In this document: piece by piece, positions 8,023 through 18,789 of the stretch
Layout: each line of letters starts with the position of its first letter
Position numbering within the stretch: position 1 is the first letter of the stretch
Assembly: GCA_023437305.1 (NCBI GenBank)
Contig: JAEZGN010000030.1
Coordinates: forward strand, 186,001 to 250,000
Length of the DNA: 64,000 nucleotides
Direction of reading: 5' to 3'
DNA from: Bacteroidota bacterium
Lineage (GTDB): Bacteria > Bacteroidota > Bacteroidia > Bacteroidales > Dysgonomonadaceae
Made by a program: the position numbers and the translations under genes
The notes under the pieces: generated by a model
What the model was told of the DNA's origin: nothing
Seen by the model: only the letters and a program-made list of their open reading frames with translations
The model's database searches: none

Positions 8023-10116
8023 TTATTTCTTTATACCGTTTCTTTCGAGCAAGGCATTCACAGTAGGTTCTTGTCCTCTGAATTTAACATACAAAGTCAT
8101 TGGTTCTTCGGTATTACCTTTCTCAAGAATGTTTTGACGGAACGAACGGGCTGTATCTTTATTGAAAATACCTGTTTGCTTAAACAATGCAAAAGCATCT
8201 GCATCCAATACCTCTGCCCATTTATAACCATAATATCCGGCAGCGTATCCTCCTGCAAATATATGGCTGAAGGATGTAGACATGTTAGTACCTTCTACAA
8301 CAGGCAACAGAGCCGTTTTGTCCATCGCTTTACGCTCAAAGGAAATCACATCTCCTGTATATGGTTGCTGCAAGGTATGCCATGCCATATCAAGGTATCC
8401 GAATGACAATTGACGATAGCATAGATATCCGGCATTATAATTAGCAGCATCTACAAGTTTCTTTACAAGATCAGCAGGGATTTTTTCTCCTGTTTTGTAA
8501 TGAACAGCAAACTTATCAAGATATTCTTTTTCTGTCAACCAGTTTTCCATTATCTGAGAAGGCAGTTCTACGAAATCATGTAAAACGTTTGTACCCGACA
8601 GTGTTTCGTAAGTACATTTAGTTAACATGCCATGCAAGGCATGTCCAAACTCATGAAGGAATGTTTCTACCTCGTCGAAGGTAAGCAAAGCAGGTTCAGT
8701 CTCAGTTGGACGTGTAAAGTTCATCACTATAGTAACAAACGGACGAGAATCTTTTCCTTTTTCTACATATTGACCTTTAAACTCAGACATCCATGCTCCC
8801 TGACGTTTTCCTTCACGTGGGTGGAAGTCTGTATATAGAACAGCCAAAAATTTACCATTTTCATCTAGAACATCAAAAGCTTCTACTTCAGGATGATAAA
8901 CTGGTATTTTGGTATTCTTTTTAAATGTGATACCATACAGATCTGTAGCCAGACCAAAAACACCTTTCTTTACATTTTCCAATTCAAAATAAGGACGAAC
9001 CAATTCATCGCTTACACTATATTTGGCATCTTTAAGTTTTTCCGAATAGAAAGACCAGTCCCAAGGTTGTAGGTCGATTGCTTTCCCTTCCATTCCTACG
9101 GCAAAGCCTTCTACCATCTTCACATCTTCACGAGCTGCCTGTGCATAAGCACTAAATAAGTCGTCCAACAAGCCGTAAACATGTTCCTTATCTTTTGCCA
9201 TCTTGTTGCGTAATGTATAAGTAGCATAATCTGGATAACCTAAAAGATTCGCTATTTGCATTCTGGTTTTAGCGATTTCTTTCACATTCTCCTGATTGTC
9301 GAACTCTCCACCTGCTACGCATTTTGTATTATATGCCATATACAGCTTCTGGCGAAGATCGCGACGAGTAGAATATTTCATAAATGCGATATAGCTAGGC
9401 GCAGAAAGATCGAAGATATAACCCTCTTTTCCTTTAGCCTTTGCTTTGGCTGCCGCAGCATCTTTTACCATCTGAGGTAATCCTGCCAAGTCTGCCTCAT
9501 CTGTCAGAAGCATCTCGAATTTATTACTTTCTTTCAAAGCATTCTGTCCAAAATCTAAAGTCAGTTGGCTCAGTTTTGTAGATAGTTCTTTGTATGTATC
9601 TCTATCTTTTCCTACAAGTGTAGCCCCGCTGTTTTCAAAGCCACGGTATGTCTTTTCTACCAAACGGATTTGCTCGGGTGTAAGGTTCGATTCCAGACGC
9701 TTATCGTAAACAGCCTTCACTTTTTGAAACAAACCTTCATTCAAAGTGATTGAATTGGAATGTTCCGAAAGTTTTGGTTGAATACGCTGTGCTATTTCCA
9801 TCATCTCATCATTGCTCTCTGAGCTGAGTAGATTAAAGAACACAGACGTAACTCTATTCAACAGTTTTCCGGACTCTTCCAAAGGAACTATTGTATTCTC
9901 AAAGGTAGGAACGGCTCTGATCATTACTATCTTATTTATTTCAGCCTGATGTTCTTTTATTCCTTTTTCTACAGCAGGTTCGTAATGCTCGTTCTTGATT
10001 TTATTGAACGGCGGTGTATCGTAAGGCGTTTTATACGCCGAAAAAAACGGGTTTTGAGCTTGAATTGTAGTCATAGCTATTGTTAATAATAAAACGAAAA
10101 AACACTTTTTTTTCAT
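8023..10116 (-). CDS. dcp: M3 family zinc peptidase (peptidyl-dipeptidase Dcp-like), exported
   Basis: Zinc metallopeptidase of the thimet oligopeptidase family that trims short peptides, probably dipeptides from the C-terminus as in Dcp. The zinc motif HEFGH lies near residue 487, with the third ligand glutamate downstream in the ENWLTE region. About 697 residues, normal for Dcp. A signal peptide (MKKKCFFVLLLTIAMTTIQAQ) places it in the periplasm. I start it at ATG 10116 rather than the TTG three codons upstream, because MKKK is a typical signal-peptide beginning. It converges on catalase and diverges from ruvA, with which it may share the promoter palindrome upstream. Confidence 0.93.
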   Translation of the reverse strand: MKKKCFFVLLLTIAMTTIQAQNPFFSAYKTPYDTPPFNKIKNEHYEPAVEKGIKEHQAEINKIVMIRAVPTFENTIVPLEESGKLLNRVTSVFFNLLSSESNDEMMEIAQRIQPKLSEHSNSITLNEGLFQKVKAVYDKRLESNLTPEQIRLVEKTYRGFENSGATLVGKDRDTYKELSTKLSQLTLDFGQNALKESNKFEMLLTDEADLAGLPQMVKDAAAAKAKAKGKEGYIFDLSAPSYIAFMKYSTRRDLRQKLYMAYNTKCVAGGEFDNQENVKEIAKTRMQIANLLGYPDYATYTLRNKMAKDKEHVYGLLDDLFSAYAQAAREDVKMVEGFAVGMEGKAIDLQPWDWSFYSEKLKDAKYSVSDELVRPYFELENVKKGVFGLATDLYGITFKKNTKIPVYHPEVEAFDVLDENGKFLAVLYTDFHPREGKRQGAWMSEFKGQYVEKGKDSRPFVTIVMNFTRPTETEPALLTFDEVETFLHEFGHALHGMLTKCTYETLSGTNVLHDFVELPSQIMENWLTEKEYLDKFAVHYKTGEKIPADLVKKLVDAANYNAGYLCYRQLSFGYLDMAWHTLQQPYTGDVISFERKAMDKTALLPVVEGTNMSTSFSHIFAGGYAAGYYGYKWAEVLDADAFALFKQTGIFNKDTARSFRQNILEKGNTEEPMTLYVKFRGQEPTVNALLERNGIKK

Positions 10117-10255
10117 ATAATTCAAATATTTGAGGTTATCAATTATCTCTTTATTTAACTTCCATTATCAATTTTACCGATGCATAAATGATTTGCTTGA
10201 TTCAGTACTCTATTTATCGGTATAGTTTTAGATTAAATAATTCAATGGAAACATA

Positions 10256-10292
10256 CAAAGGTACAAAAAGTAACACAAAAATCTTACCTTTG
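10256..10292. promoter_or_regulatory. candidate back-to-back promoters between the M3 peptidase gene and ruvA
   Basis: CAAAGGTA and TACCTTTG form a perfect 8-bp inverted repeat with a 21-nt spacer. Each half read outward is TACCTTTG, a consensus -7 box, one facing the peptidase and one facing ruvA. The -33 boxes are not clear. The spacer holds AAAAAGTAACA, resembling an arm of the recurrent element. Confidence 0.5.
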
Positions 10293-10544
10293 CCCATTAA
10301 ATAAGAAGCCTCAAAGGCAAACACGAACAAGAAAGATAGAGTATTTGATTTTTCATTTTTAGATTATTATTTAATGGCATACTCAAAAGAGCTTGATACA
10401 AAAAACTTGGCTTCAAGAACAAAAGAGCCTTATTTCGTATTCATATGCTGCATGAAACAAAAGTTAAACAACCTCTAAATCGTCTTGAAATATACTTTTT
10501 TTAATATTTACACGTTATAAATTAGTAAAATTTACGAACCAATT
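10293..10544 (+). other. ruvA upstream region, possible small ORF
   Basis: About 250 nt between the candidate promoter and ruvA. It holds a tiny hairpin (GCCT/AGGC) near the expected transcript start and a 34-codon ORF at 10374-10478. The ORF lacks a clear ribosome-binding site and recognisable motifs, so it may be chance. No other signal is seen. Confidence 0.2.
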
Positions 10545-11126
10545 ATGATAGACTATATAAAAGGGGATATTGCTGAACTGACCCCTACTTCCGCTACACT
10601 CGAAACACATGGTATAGGTTATTTTATAAACATAAGCTTAAATACATATACCAGTATTTCAGGACAAAAGAGTGCCAAATTATACATATATGAGGCAATA
10701 AGAGAAGACGCCTACCAGTTATATGGTTTCTCCGAGAAACAAGAACGTGAGCTATTCATCTTATTGATAAGCGTCTCGGGCATAGGTGCAAGCACGGGTC
10801 GTATGATTTTGTCGTCGATGACTGTACAGGAATTAACAAACGTGATTGCCTCCGGCAACTCGGATATATTAAAAACCGTTAAGGGCATAGGTACTAAAAC
10901 TGCCCAACGTGTGATTGTTGACCTGAAAGATAAAATAAAGGTCAGTGGAATTGAATCTGTAGAGATGTTTGCAAAAACCAGTCAGGCCGGAGAAGAAGCC
11001 ATTGCAGCACTGGTAATGTTAGGCTTTCCTCAGCAGGCTTCGCAAAAAGCAGTATCCAAAATATTGAAAGACAAACCGGACAGTACTGTTGAGCAAATAA
11101 TAAAGACGGCACTAAAAATGCTCTGA
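10545..11126 (+). CDS. ruvA: Holliday junction branch-migration protein RuvA
   Basis: DNA-binding subunit of the RuvAB branch-migration complex; it forms a tetramer on Holliday junctions and recruits RuvB. The 193 residues carry the N-terminal OB fold, two helix-hairpin-helix motifs (VSGIGASTGR and VKGIGTKTAQR), and the C-terminal RuvB-binding domain (EAIAALVMLGF). Length and layout are normal. sprA begins 32 nt downstream on the same strand, a neighbour pair I know from other Bacteroidetes, so co-transcription is likely. Confidence 0.97.
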   Translation: MIDYIKGDIAELTPTSATLETHGIGYFINISLNTYTSISGQKSAKLYIYEAIREDAYQLYGFSEKQERELFILLISVSGIGASTGRMILSSMTVQELTNVIASGNSDILKTVKGIGTKTAQRVIVDLKDKIKVSGIESVEMFAKTSQAGEEAIAALVMLGFPQQASQKAVSKILKDKPDSTVEQIIKTALKML

Positions 11127-11158
11127 TCATTCACTCTATTTATATTTACCTTGTCGGA

Positions 11159-14100
11159 TTGAAGAAGAAACTTACAAAATATTTGTTTTTTATCACGCTT
11201 TTAGTAAGCTCGATCAGTTTATTTTCCGGTATTTACGGAAAAAAGGAAATTGATATTGCCCAAAAAGAAAGTTCTTTGCTAGAAACAAATGATACTGTAC
11301 CACTCTTTCCGGTAAAGAAAACACAAATAGAAACATATCAAGACCTCAACGCTAATCCTCCGGCAGACCTCAAAGACCCGGATAACATAAAGAAGTCTGT
11401 AGAATATGACCCGGCCAGCGGACTGTATATTTTCCGTACAAAAATTGGAGATCAGGAAATAGCAACTCCTTTTTCTTTAAGTTCTGACGAGTATATGGAT
11501 TACACCCTCAAGCAATCCATGAGTAAATATTTCAGATCCAAGAATGCAGAGGCATATGATAACAAAGACGAAAAAGATGAATTTTCGCTGAAAGACATAA
11601 AGTTAAACTTAGGCCCGGCAGAGCGTCTTTTTGGACCCGGTGGAGTAAAGGTGAGAACTCAAGGATATGTTGAAACTACAATGGGCTTTAAGCGAAGTAG
11701 CACAGACAACCCTACCCTCTCGGAACGCAACCGAAGTCACACTACCTTTCAGTTCAAAGAAGATATTCAGATGAACGTTACAGCGTCGGTTGGAGATAAA
11801 ATCAACTTCGGCATGAATTATGATACCAAAGCCTTATTTGATTTCGACTCTAAAAAGCTGAAATTGGGTTACGAAGGTAAGGAAGACGAAATAATAAAGA
11901 AAATAGAAGCCGGAAACGTAAGCATGAGTACAACCAACTCACTCATCAACGGAGGAACTGCCTTATTCGGGATCAACGCAGAGCTTCAGTTCGGAAAGCT
12001 ACGGATAAATACAGTTATCTCGCAACAAGAGTCTCAGTCTCAGACGGTGAATACAAAGGGAGGAATACAAACAACCGAATTCTCTTTTAAGGCTGATCAA
12101 TATGACGAAAACAGACACTTCTTCTTAGGATACTATTTCCGCGATAATTACGATAATGCAATGAGTAAGGTCCCTTATATCAACTCTCCGGTGTCTATTA
12201 CCAAAATAGAAGTGTGGGTTACAAATAAGAGAAACGACTTTGCGCAGTCGAGAAATATTGTTGCCTTTGCCGATATTGCAGAGCGCGATAGCATCAAAAA
12301 TCCAAAATGGATAGGGACAGGCTCTGTAAAGACACCATATAATGCAGCTAATAGCCTATATGGCACGATGACCACAGCACACACCAGAGCAAGAGATATT
12401 TCGCAGGTAACCAGCGAGTTTAACGGTTATATAGAAAGCGGGCTCGACTATGAGAAAATAGAAAGCGCACGAATGCTTAATTCTTCGGAATATACATACA
12501 ACCCCCAACTAGGGTACTTATCTCTAAACTCTGCATTGCAAGCCGACGAGGTACTTGCAGTAGCCTATCAGTACACTGTAAACGGAACTACATATCAAGT
12601 AGGAGAATTATCAACAGATATATCTGCCAATTATGAATCGAGTAACCCCAAGTCAGGTGCTTTGTTTGTAAAGTTATTAAAACCCATCTCTCTGTCTCCA
12701 CGTTCATATACATGGGACTTGATGATGAAAAACATTTACTCGCTTGGTGCAAGCAATATACAACAAGACCGTTTTAGACTAAACATAGCCTATCAATCAG
12801 ACACTTTAGGTACATACATAAACTATCTGCCTGAAGGAAACATCAAAAATCAGCTTCTGATAAAGGTAATGAACCTAGACAGGTTGAATTCTCAAAATAA
12901 AGAAGTTACCCAAAAAGACGGCACAAAAGGCGATGGTATTTTCGACTATCTTGAAGGATATACTGTCCAGTCTCAGAACGGACGTATTATCTTCCCTGTA
13001 GTTGAACCGTTCGGAAAGCATCTGGCGAATAAAATAGGCAGTCCAATTATTGCTGAAAAGTATGTTTACCAGCAGTTGTATGACTCTACTCTGACCGTAG
13101 CCAGACAAATCGCAGAAAAAAACAAATTCAAGATATACGGTTCATTCAGAGGATCATCGAACAGCCATGCTGAAATTGACCTGATGTCGACAAACATACC
13201 CCAGGGATCAGTCAAACTTACAGCCAATGGAATGCTCCTCACCGAAGGAACAGACTATATCGTTGACTATACATCCGGCATAGTCACTATCATAAATCAG
13301 AACCTGATAGATTCTGATGCTAATATACAGACTTCGTTAGAGGAACGGTCGCTAGGTATGCAGCGAAAAACAATGATGGGGCTGAATCTGAGCTACGATA
13401 TCTCAAAGAATTTCAACATCGGCGGTACAATTATGCACCTTTACGAAAAGCCCCTTACCACTAAGACAGTTATCGGCGAAGAATCTGTCAACAATACCTT
13501 ATGGGGATTGAATACATCATATAAAACCGAGTCGATGTGGCTCACCAACCTGATTGACAAGATACCGTTTGTGAATGCGACACAGCCTTCTCAAATCAGT
13601 TTTATGGGTGAGTTTGCGCATATGATACCGGGGCATTATCAAAATAAAGATACGGGTGGATTCTCTTATCTCGATGATTTTGAGTCGTCACAATCACGTA
13701 TCGAACTCAAAAGCCCTTATGCATGGACTCTTGCGTCAACACCGAAAGAACTACCCAAATATGTTTATCCTCCTACTATATCAGGGAATAAACCTTCGGA
13801 TAGTATCCAATACGCAAAAAACAGAGCCATGTTATCTTGGTTTACCATCGATCCGCTATTTACACGCAAAGGGTCGTCGCTTACACCAAGTTATATAAAT
13901 AGTGACTCTTTATCAGATCATTATGTCAGAGAAATTGGTATCACCGAGATATATCCGAATAGAGATATAAAACAAACCGAATCGGCTACAATACCGACAT
14001 TAAACCTATCATACTATCCAAATGAAAGAGGCCCTTATAATCTGGATGCACAAAATATAGATACGGATGGAAAGCTGTTAAAACCACGAGACCGTTGGGC

Positions 14101-17100
14101 CGGTATTACACGTAAAATGGATGTGCGTGACTTCGAAGCGTCAAACATCGAATACATTGAGTTTTGGCTGATGGACCCATTTGTTAAAGATTTTTCAAGC
14201 TCCCACAAAGGAGGAGACCTTTATTTCAATTTGGGTGAAATATCGGAGGATGTCTTGAAAGACGGGAAAAAGTTTTATGAAAACGGACTACCAGTCAATG
14301 ATGATCCTACAGCATATACAAAAACAGTGTGGGGAAAAGTACCTACTCGCCAATCTACCGTATATGCATTCGATGATAATTTGGGAGCTATTGCGCGCGA
14401 GAAACAGGATGTGGGTTTAAATGGACTGAATAGATTTGAGGAACAAGAATACGGCGTATATAAGAGTTTCTTAGACGATCTCAGGGCAAAGGTATCTCAA
14501 AACACGCTGAATGAAATGACAAACGATCCTTTCTCTCCCCTTAATACTCCTTCGGGCGACCTGTATCATTTCTATCGAGGCTCAGACTACGACCGCGAGC
14601 GAAAAGGGATACTCGATCGGTACAAGTACTATAATGGAACTGAAGGAAATTCGAAACCGACAGATCAGAGTGGCGAAAGGTATTCTACTGCTGCCCGTAG
14701 CGTTCCCGATGTAGAAGATATAGATCAGGATTACACGCTGAATGAAAATGAATCGTATTACCAATATCGTGTATCGCTCAAACCCGATAGCATGAATGTT
14801 GGTCGCAACTATATTGTAGACGAACGAGAGGTAACAGTTCCGCTGCGAAACGGAAAAGAAGGGAAAGTAAAATGGTATCAGTTCAAAATTCCAATTCGCC
14901 AAGGAAAACGAGTTGGAAATATCAACGACTTCAAGAGCATCCGTTTTATGAGAATGTTCCTGACTGATTTTGAACAACAGACAGTACTGCGATTCGGAAC
15001 CTTACAGCTTGTAAGAGGTGATTGGCGTGTTTACGATCAGGACTTAACAAGTGGAGCTAAGATGGGAAATGGTTCTATTGATATTTCGACAGTAAATATA
15101 GAAGAAAACTCTGAAAGAAAACCCGTAAATTATGTATTGCCTCCGGGGCTAAGCAGATCTTTAGATCCTGACCAAACACAATTGACCAAAGAAAACGAGC
15201 AATCGCTATCGATGCGCGTAACAAATCTCGATCCGGAAGATGCACGAGCCATATACAAGAATACATCTTACGACCTGAGGCGCTATAAGCGCATACAACT
15301 ATTTACACATGCCGAAAATCTTATAAATAGAAATGAGTTGGCAAATGGAGACATATCTGTATTTATGCGTTTAGGTTCTGACTATAAGAACAATTACTAT
15401 GAATATGAAATACCTTTAACAATAACACCTGAAGGTAATTATGGAAATGGAGACAGGGCTGTAGTATGGCCTAAAGAGAATATGTTTGATTTCCCTCTCG
15501 AGTTACTGAAAAATATAAAACTGAACAGAAACAGAGAAAAAAGAAAGTCGGGCTCAACAGTTTCCTATACAACCCTATACCATGAGTATGACCCTGATAA
15601 GCCAAACAACAAAGTAAGCGTAATGGGTAATCCGTCTTTATCGGATGTTTACGTAATCATGATCGGTGTTCGTAACAACTCCAGACTAACCAAATCGGGT
15701 GAAGTGTGGATCAACGAGCTTCGCCTGACCGATTTCGACGAAGAAGGGGGATGGGCCGCTCAGGGTAGCCTCAATGTGGCTCTTTCGGATCTGGGAAACA
15801 TTAGCGTTTCGGGACGGAAGGAAACAGCCGGATTCGGAGCTCTGGATCAAAGCCTGATGGAAAGACGACAAGATGACTATCAGACATACAGTATAGCCGC
15901 AAACATAGATTTGGGACGGTTTTTACCCGAAAAGGCAAAGGTTAGCTTGCCGCTGTATTATTCATACTCTAATCAGACGACAACGCCTAAATACGATCCG
16001 TTCGATCAGGATGTAACACTGAAAGAATCATTCAGCTTGGTAGAAACGAAAGCCGAAAAAGACTCGATAAAAAGCCTTGCGCAAGAAAAATATACAACAA
16101 AGAGTATAAGCCTCAACAATATAAAAGTGAATATACAAAGTAAGACGCCAATGCCTTACGACCCCGCTAATTTCAATATCGGATATTCATTTAATCAGAC
16201 TGAGATTAAAAATCCAAGTACAGTCTACGATGTAACTAAAAATTACAACCTGACTTTTGGATATAATTATAGCCCGATAGTGAAAACGTGGGAACCTTTC
16301 AAAAATACAAAAAGTAAATCCGGCGCGGCTAAGTATGCCAAATCACTTGGGTTCAACTATTTGCCAAGCAATATTGCCCTCAACTCAAGGATTACCCGTT
16401 ATTATAGCGAGACGCTTTTACGCGACATAGAAAGTTACTCATTAGGAGGAAGCAATAATAATGAGTTCCTGTCGTGGAGCCAATCTTTCTTGTGGGATAG
16501 AGATTTTAATATCAATTGGGATTTTACAAGAAATCTAAAATTCTCATTCCAATCGGGAACCAGAGCCGAAATAGAAGAGCCATACCTACAGGTGAATAAG
16601 AAACTGAACAGGAACGACTATGAAATCTGGAAAGATTCCGTCATGCACAGTATCAGAAACTTAGGCAGTCCCCTATCCTATCGCCAGATAGCCAGAGTAA
16701 CTTATCAATTGCCATTCAAGAACATTCCGGCTACCGACTGGCTCACATCCAATGCCAGCTACACAAGCGGCTATCAGTGGGATCGTGGAGCACAAGTAGA
16801 AGGAATAGAAGTAGGGAATACCATAAGCAATAATGTAACCCTAGACTTTACCAATCGTATCGACATGGTTTCTCTATACAATAAATGGGGATTCCTTAAG
16901 AAAGTAAACGATCGATTCGATTCGAGAAGAAGACAGTCTCCAACTCAAAGGCAGCAAGAAAAGAGACAGCCTGAAAGAAGACGCTTTACACAAGAAATCG
17001 CATTGCGAAAAGATACAACATACACCCTAAAGCATGGACTGAATACAAAAAACATACAAGTATCAGCAAAGCTAGACGGTAAACCGTATTCTGTAAAGTT

Positions 17101-18619
17101 CAAAAAAACAGATGCAAATACAATATTAATAACGAATAAAGACTCTGCAAATATCCAGATCATTGTCGAGAGTAAGATCAGCGATCCTAACAGCTCACAG
17201 CTTCTGACTGATATCTTAGACTATTCGGCCAGAGGCTTAATGTCATTACGCACTCTGAATATTAATTACTCGAAACGAAGAGAAACACATCTTTCAGGAT
17301 TTATCCCAACCATTGGAGACATGTTTGGGCAGAAAGACACAAATGAGTACGGACTTGTTCCGGGTCTGGGTTTTGCATTCGGTCTCGAAGGCGGAGAAAA
17401 ATTCATCAACAAATCGTTGAGTAGAGACTGGTTGGTGATGGATACAATGAATATCTCGCCTGCTGTATATAACAGTGCCGAAAAGCTGGAACTAAGGGCA
17501 CAGATAGAACCTATAAAGAACCTCAAAATAGAGCTTAATGCCAATTACGAAAATAATAAGAGAACTGAAATCCAATATATGTCGAAAGGAATGCCACGCA
17601 CACTGGGTGGAAACTTCTCCATGACTACCATTGCTCTAAAAACGGCTCTTAGAGGCAGCAATTCAAAAAATGATTATCAATCCGATACCTTCGACAAATT
17701 CTTGGCTTATAAGGAAATAATTAGAAACCGGCTACAAAAACAGTATAATAATGTAACTCTACCCGACGGATTGGCAAGCGGAAATGCAGCGACAGTGAAT
17801 GCAAACTCGGGAGACGTACTTATTCCTGCTTTTATAGCAGCTTATACAGGGCGTGATGTAAACAATATCTCCATGTCGGCATTCCCATCTATATGGTCTA
17901 TCCTCCCGAATTGGAACATAGCATACGATGGGTTAAGCAATATACCTCTTATTAAATCTAAGTTCAGATCGTTGAGATTGAGTCATTCCTATAGCTGTTT
18001 TTATCAGGTAGGAAGCTACAGCTCTTTCTCGGGCTGGCAACAAGCCATAGGCGGAGGCGACGACTTGGGGTACATACGTGATGTACTCGGAGGTAACCCT
18101 ATCCCATCATCTCCATACAATATATCATCAGTAGGTATCACAGAGTTGTTCAGACCACTGATCGGAGCCGAAGGAATATTGAATAACAATATGAATATCA
18201 ATGCTCAGTATAACAGTGGACGTACACTTACGTTGAATATGTCGTCTTATCAGATCATCGAATATCTCGAAAAAGAATTTGTGTTAGGATTCGGATACCG
18301 TATCAATGAATTTAATAGGGTAATAGGATTAACATCCAGAACACCGAAGAATTTTAACAACGACCTGAATATAAAAACGGAGGTATCTTACAAATCATCA
18401 GAAGCCTTGTTGAGAAAAATAGAAGAATATTTTACCCAAGCTACCAGTGGGGTTACAGTTTTTACATTAAAGCTATCAGCCGACTATACTTTGAGCCGTG
18501 CGCTCACTCTAAGGGCGTTCTATGACAGGATTTTAAATAAACCGTTGATTTCAGCCTCATCTTATCCAACAACAAACAGTAATTTTGGAATAAGTCTAAA
18601 ATTTACACTTGTACAATAA
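11159..18619 (+). CDS. sprA: type IX secretion outer-membrane translocon protein SprA (Sov)
   Basis: Giant outer-membrane beta-barrel that forms the conducting channel of the type IX secretion system; it is called SprA in Flavobacterium and Sov in Porphyromonas. At 2486 residues it matches the family. The start is TTG: the first residues (MKKKLTKYLFF...) make a signal peptide, while the first internal methionine comes only about 90 residues in and would remove it. The body is a long series of beta-strand segments rich in aromatic, N, S and T residues, as expected for a 36-strand barrel. No frameshift is seen. Its presence implies a type IX system elsewhere in the genome; I found no other component or obvious cargo signal in this window. 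Confidence 0.95.
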   Translation: MKKKLTKYLFFITLLVSSISLFSGIYGKKEIDIAQKESSLLETNDTVPLFPVKKTQIETYQDLNANPPADLKDPDNIKKSVEYDPASGLYIFRTKIGDQEIATPFSLSSDEYMDYTLKQSMSKYFRSKNAEAYDNKDEKDEFSLKDIKLNLGPAERLFGPGGVKVRTQGYVETTMGFKRSSTDNPTLSERNRSHTTFQFKEDIQMNVTASVGDKINFGMNYDTKALFDFDSKKLKLGYEGKEDEIIKKIEAGNVSMSTTNSLINGGTALFGINAELQFGKLRINTVISQQESQSQTVNTKGGIQTTEFSFKADQYDENRHFFLGYYFRDNYDNAMSKVPYINSPVSITKIEVWVTNKRNDFAQSRNIVAFADIAERDSIKNPKWIGTGSVKTPYNAANSLYGTMTTAHTRARDISQVTSEFNGYIESGLDYEKIESARMLNSSEYTYNPQLGYLSLNSALQADEVLAVAYQYTVNGTTYQVGELSTDISANYESSNPKSGALFVKLLKPISLSPRSYTWDLMMKNIYSLGASNIQQDRFRLNIAYQSDTLGTYINYLPEGNIKNQLLIKVMNLDRLNSQNKEVTQKDGTKGDGIFDYLEGYTVQSQNGRIIFPVVEPFGKHLANKIGSPIIAEKYVYQQLYDSTLTVARQIAEKNKFKIYGSFRGSSNSHAEIDLMSTNIPQGSVKLTANGMLLTEGTDYIVDYTSGIVTIINQNLIDSDANIQTSLEERSLGMQRKTMMGLNLSYDISKNFNIGGTIMHLYEKPLTTKTVIGEESVNNTLWGLNTSYKTESMWLTNLIDKIPFVNATQPSQISFMGEFAHMIPGHYQNKDTGGFSYLDDFESSQSRIELKSPYAWTLASTPKELPKYVYPPTISGNKPSDSIQYAKNRAMLSWFTIDPLFTRKGSSLTPSYINSDSLSDHYVREIGITEIYPNRDIKQTESATIPTLNLSYYPNERGPYNLDAQNIDTDGKLLKPRDRWAGITRKMDVRDFEASNIEYIEFWLMDPFVKDFSSSHKGGDLYFNLGEISEDVLKDGKKFYENGLPVNDDPTAYTKTVWGKVPTRQSTVYAFDDNLGAIAREKQDVGLNGLNRFEEQEYGVYKSFLDDLRAKVSQNTLNEMTNDPFSPLNTPSGDLYHFYRGSDYDRERKGILDRYKYYNGTEGNSKPTDQSGERYSTAARSVPDVEDIDQDYTLNENESYYQYRVSLKPDSMNVGRNYIVDEREVTVPLRNGKEGKVKWYQFKIPIRQGKRVGNINDFKSIRFMRMFLTDFEQQTVLRFGTLQLVRGDWRVYDQDLTSGAKMGNGSIDISTVNIEENSERKPVNYVLPPGLSRSLDPDQTQLTKENEQSLSMRVTNLDPEDARAIYKNTSYDLRRYKRIQLFTHAENLINRNELANGDISVFMRLGSDYKNNYYEYEIPLTITPEGNYGNGDRAVVWPKENMFDFPLELLKNIKLNRNREKRKSGSTVSYTTLYHEYDPDKPNNKVSVMGNPSLSDVYVIMIGVRNNSRLTKSGEVWINELRLTDFDEEGGWAAQGSLNVALSDLGNISVSGRKETAGFGALDQSLMERRQDDYQTYSIAANIDLGRFLPEKAKVSLPLYYSYSNQTTTPKYDPFDQDVTLKESFSLVETKAEKDSIKSLAQEKYTTKSISLNNIKVNIQSKTPMPYDPANFNIGYSFNQTEIKNPSTVYDVTKNYNLTFGYNYSPIVKTWEPFKNTKSKSGAAKYAKSLGFNYLPSNIALNSRITRYYSETLLRDIESYSLGGSNNNEFLSWSQSFLWDRDFNINWDFTRNLKFSFQSGTRAEIEEPYLQVNKKLNRNDYEIWKDSVMHSIRNLGSPLSYRQIARVTYQLPFKNIPATDWLTSNASYTSGYQWDRGAQVEGIEVGNTISNNVTLDFTNRIDMVSLYNKWGFLKKVNDRFDSRRRQSPTQRQQEKRQPERRRFTQEIALRKDTTYTLKHGLNTKNIQVSAKLDGKPYSVKFKKTDANTILITNKDSANIQIIVESKISDPNSSQLLTDILDYSARGLMSLRTLNINYSKRRETHLSGFIPTIGDMFGQKDTNEYGLVPGLGFAFGLEGGEKFINKSLSRDWLVMDTMNISPAVYNSAEKLELRAQIEPIKNLKIELNANYENNKRTEIQYMSKGMPRTLGGNFSMTTIALKTALRGSNSKNDYQSDTFDKFLAYKEIIRNRLQKQYNNVTLPDGLASGNAATVNANSGDVLIPAFIAAYTGRDVNNISMSAFPSIWSILPNWNIAYDGLSNIPLIKSKFRSLRLSHSYSCFYQVGSYSSFSGWQQAIGGGDDLGYIRDVLGGNPIPSSPYNISSVGITELFRPLIGAEGILNNNMNINAQYNSGRTLTLNMSSYQIIEYLEKEFVLGFGYRINEFNRVIGLTSRTPKNFNNDLNIKTEVSYKSSEALLRKIEEYFTQATSGVTVFTLKLSADYTLSRALTLRAFYDRILNKPLISASSYPTTNSNFGISLKFTLVQ

Positions 18620-18789
18620 AAAATATTGATAAGTTTGCATAAGAAAAAAAAATCATATAAGTTTATTTCCTCAAATGTTAAACAATATCTTACTATCAAT
18701 TGTTAAATAGTTGTTCAGTGCAAAGGTTAATGTTTGATAATTATCGCATTATTTAATTGACTAGAGAAGACTGAGGATATTAAGAGAAA

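Noticed and set aside
10117..10125. TTG start three codons upstream in the M3 peptidase gene
   Set aside because: MKKK at the ATG is a standard signal-peptide start.
10374..10478. 34-codon ORF upstream of ruvA
   Set aside because: No ribosome-binding site, no recognisable motif, ordinary length for chance; noted only within the gap entry.
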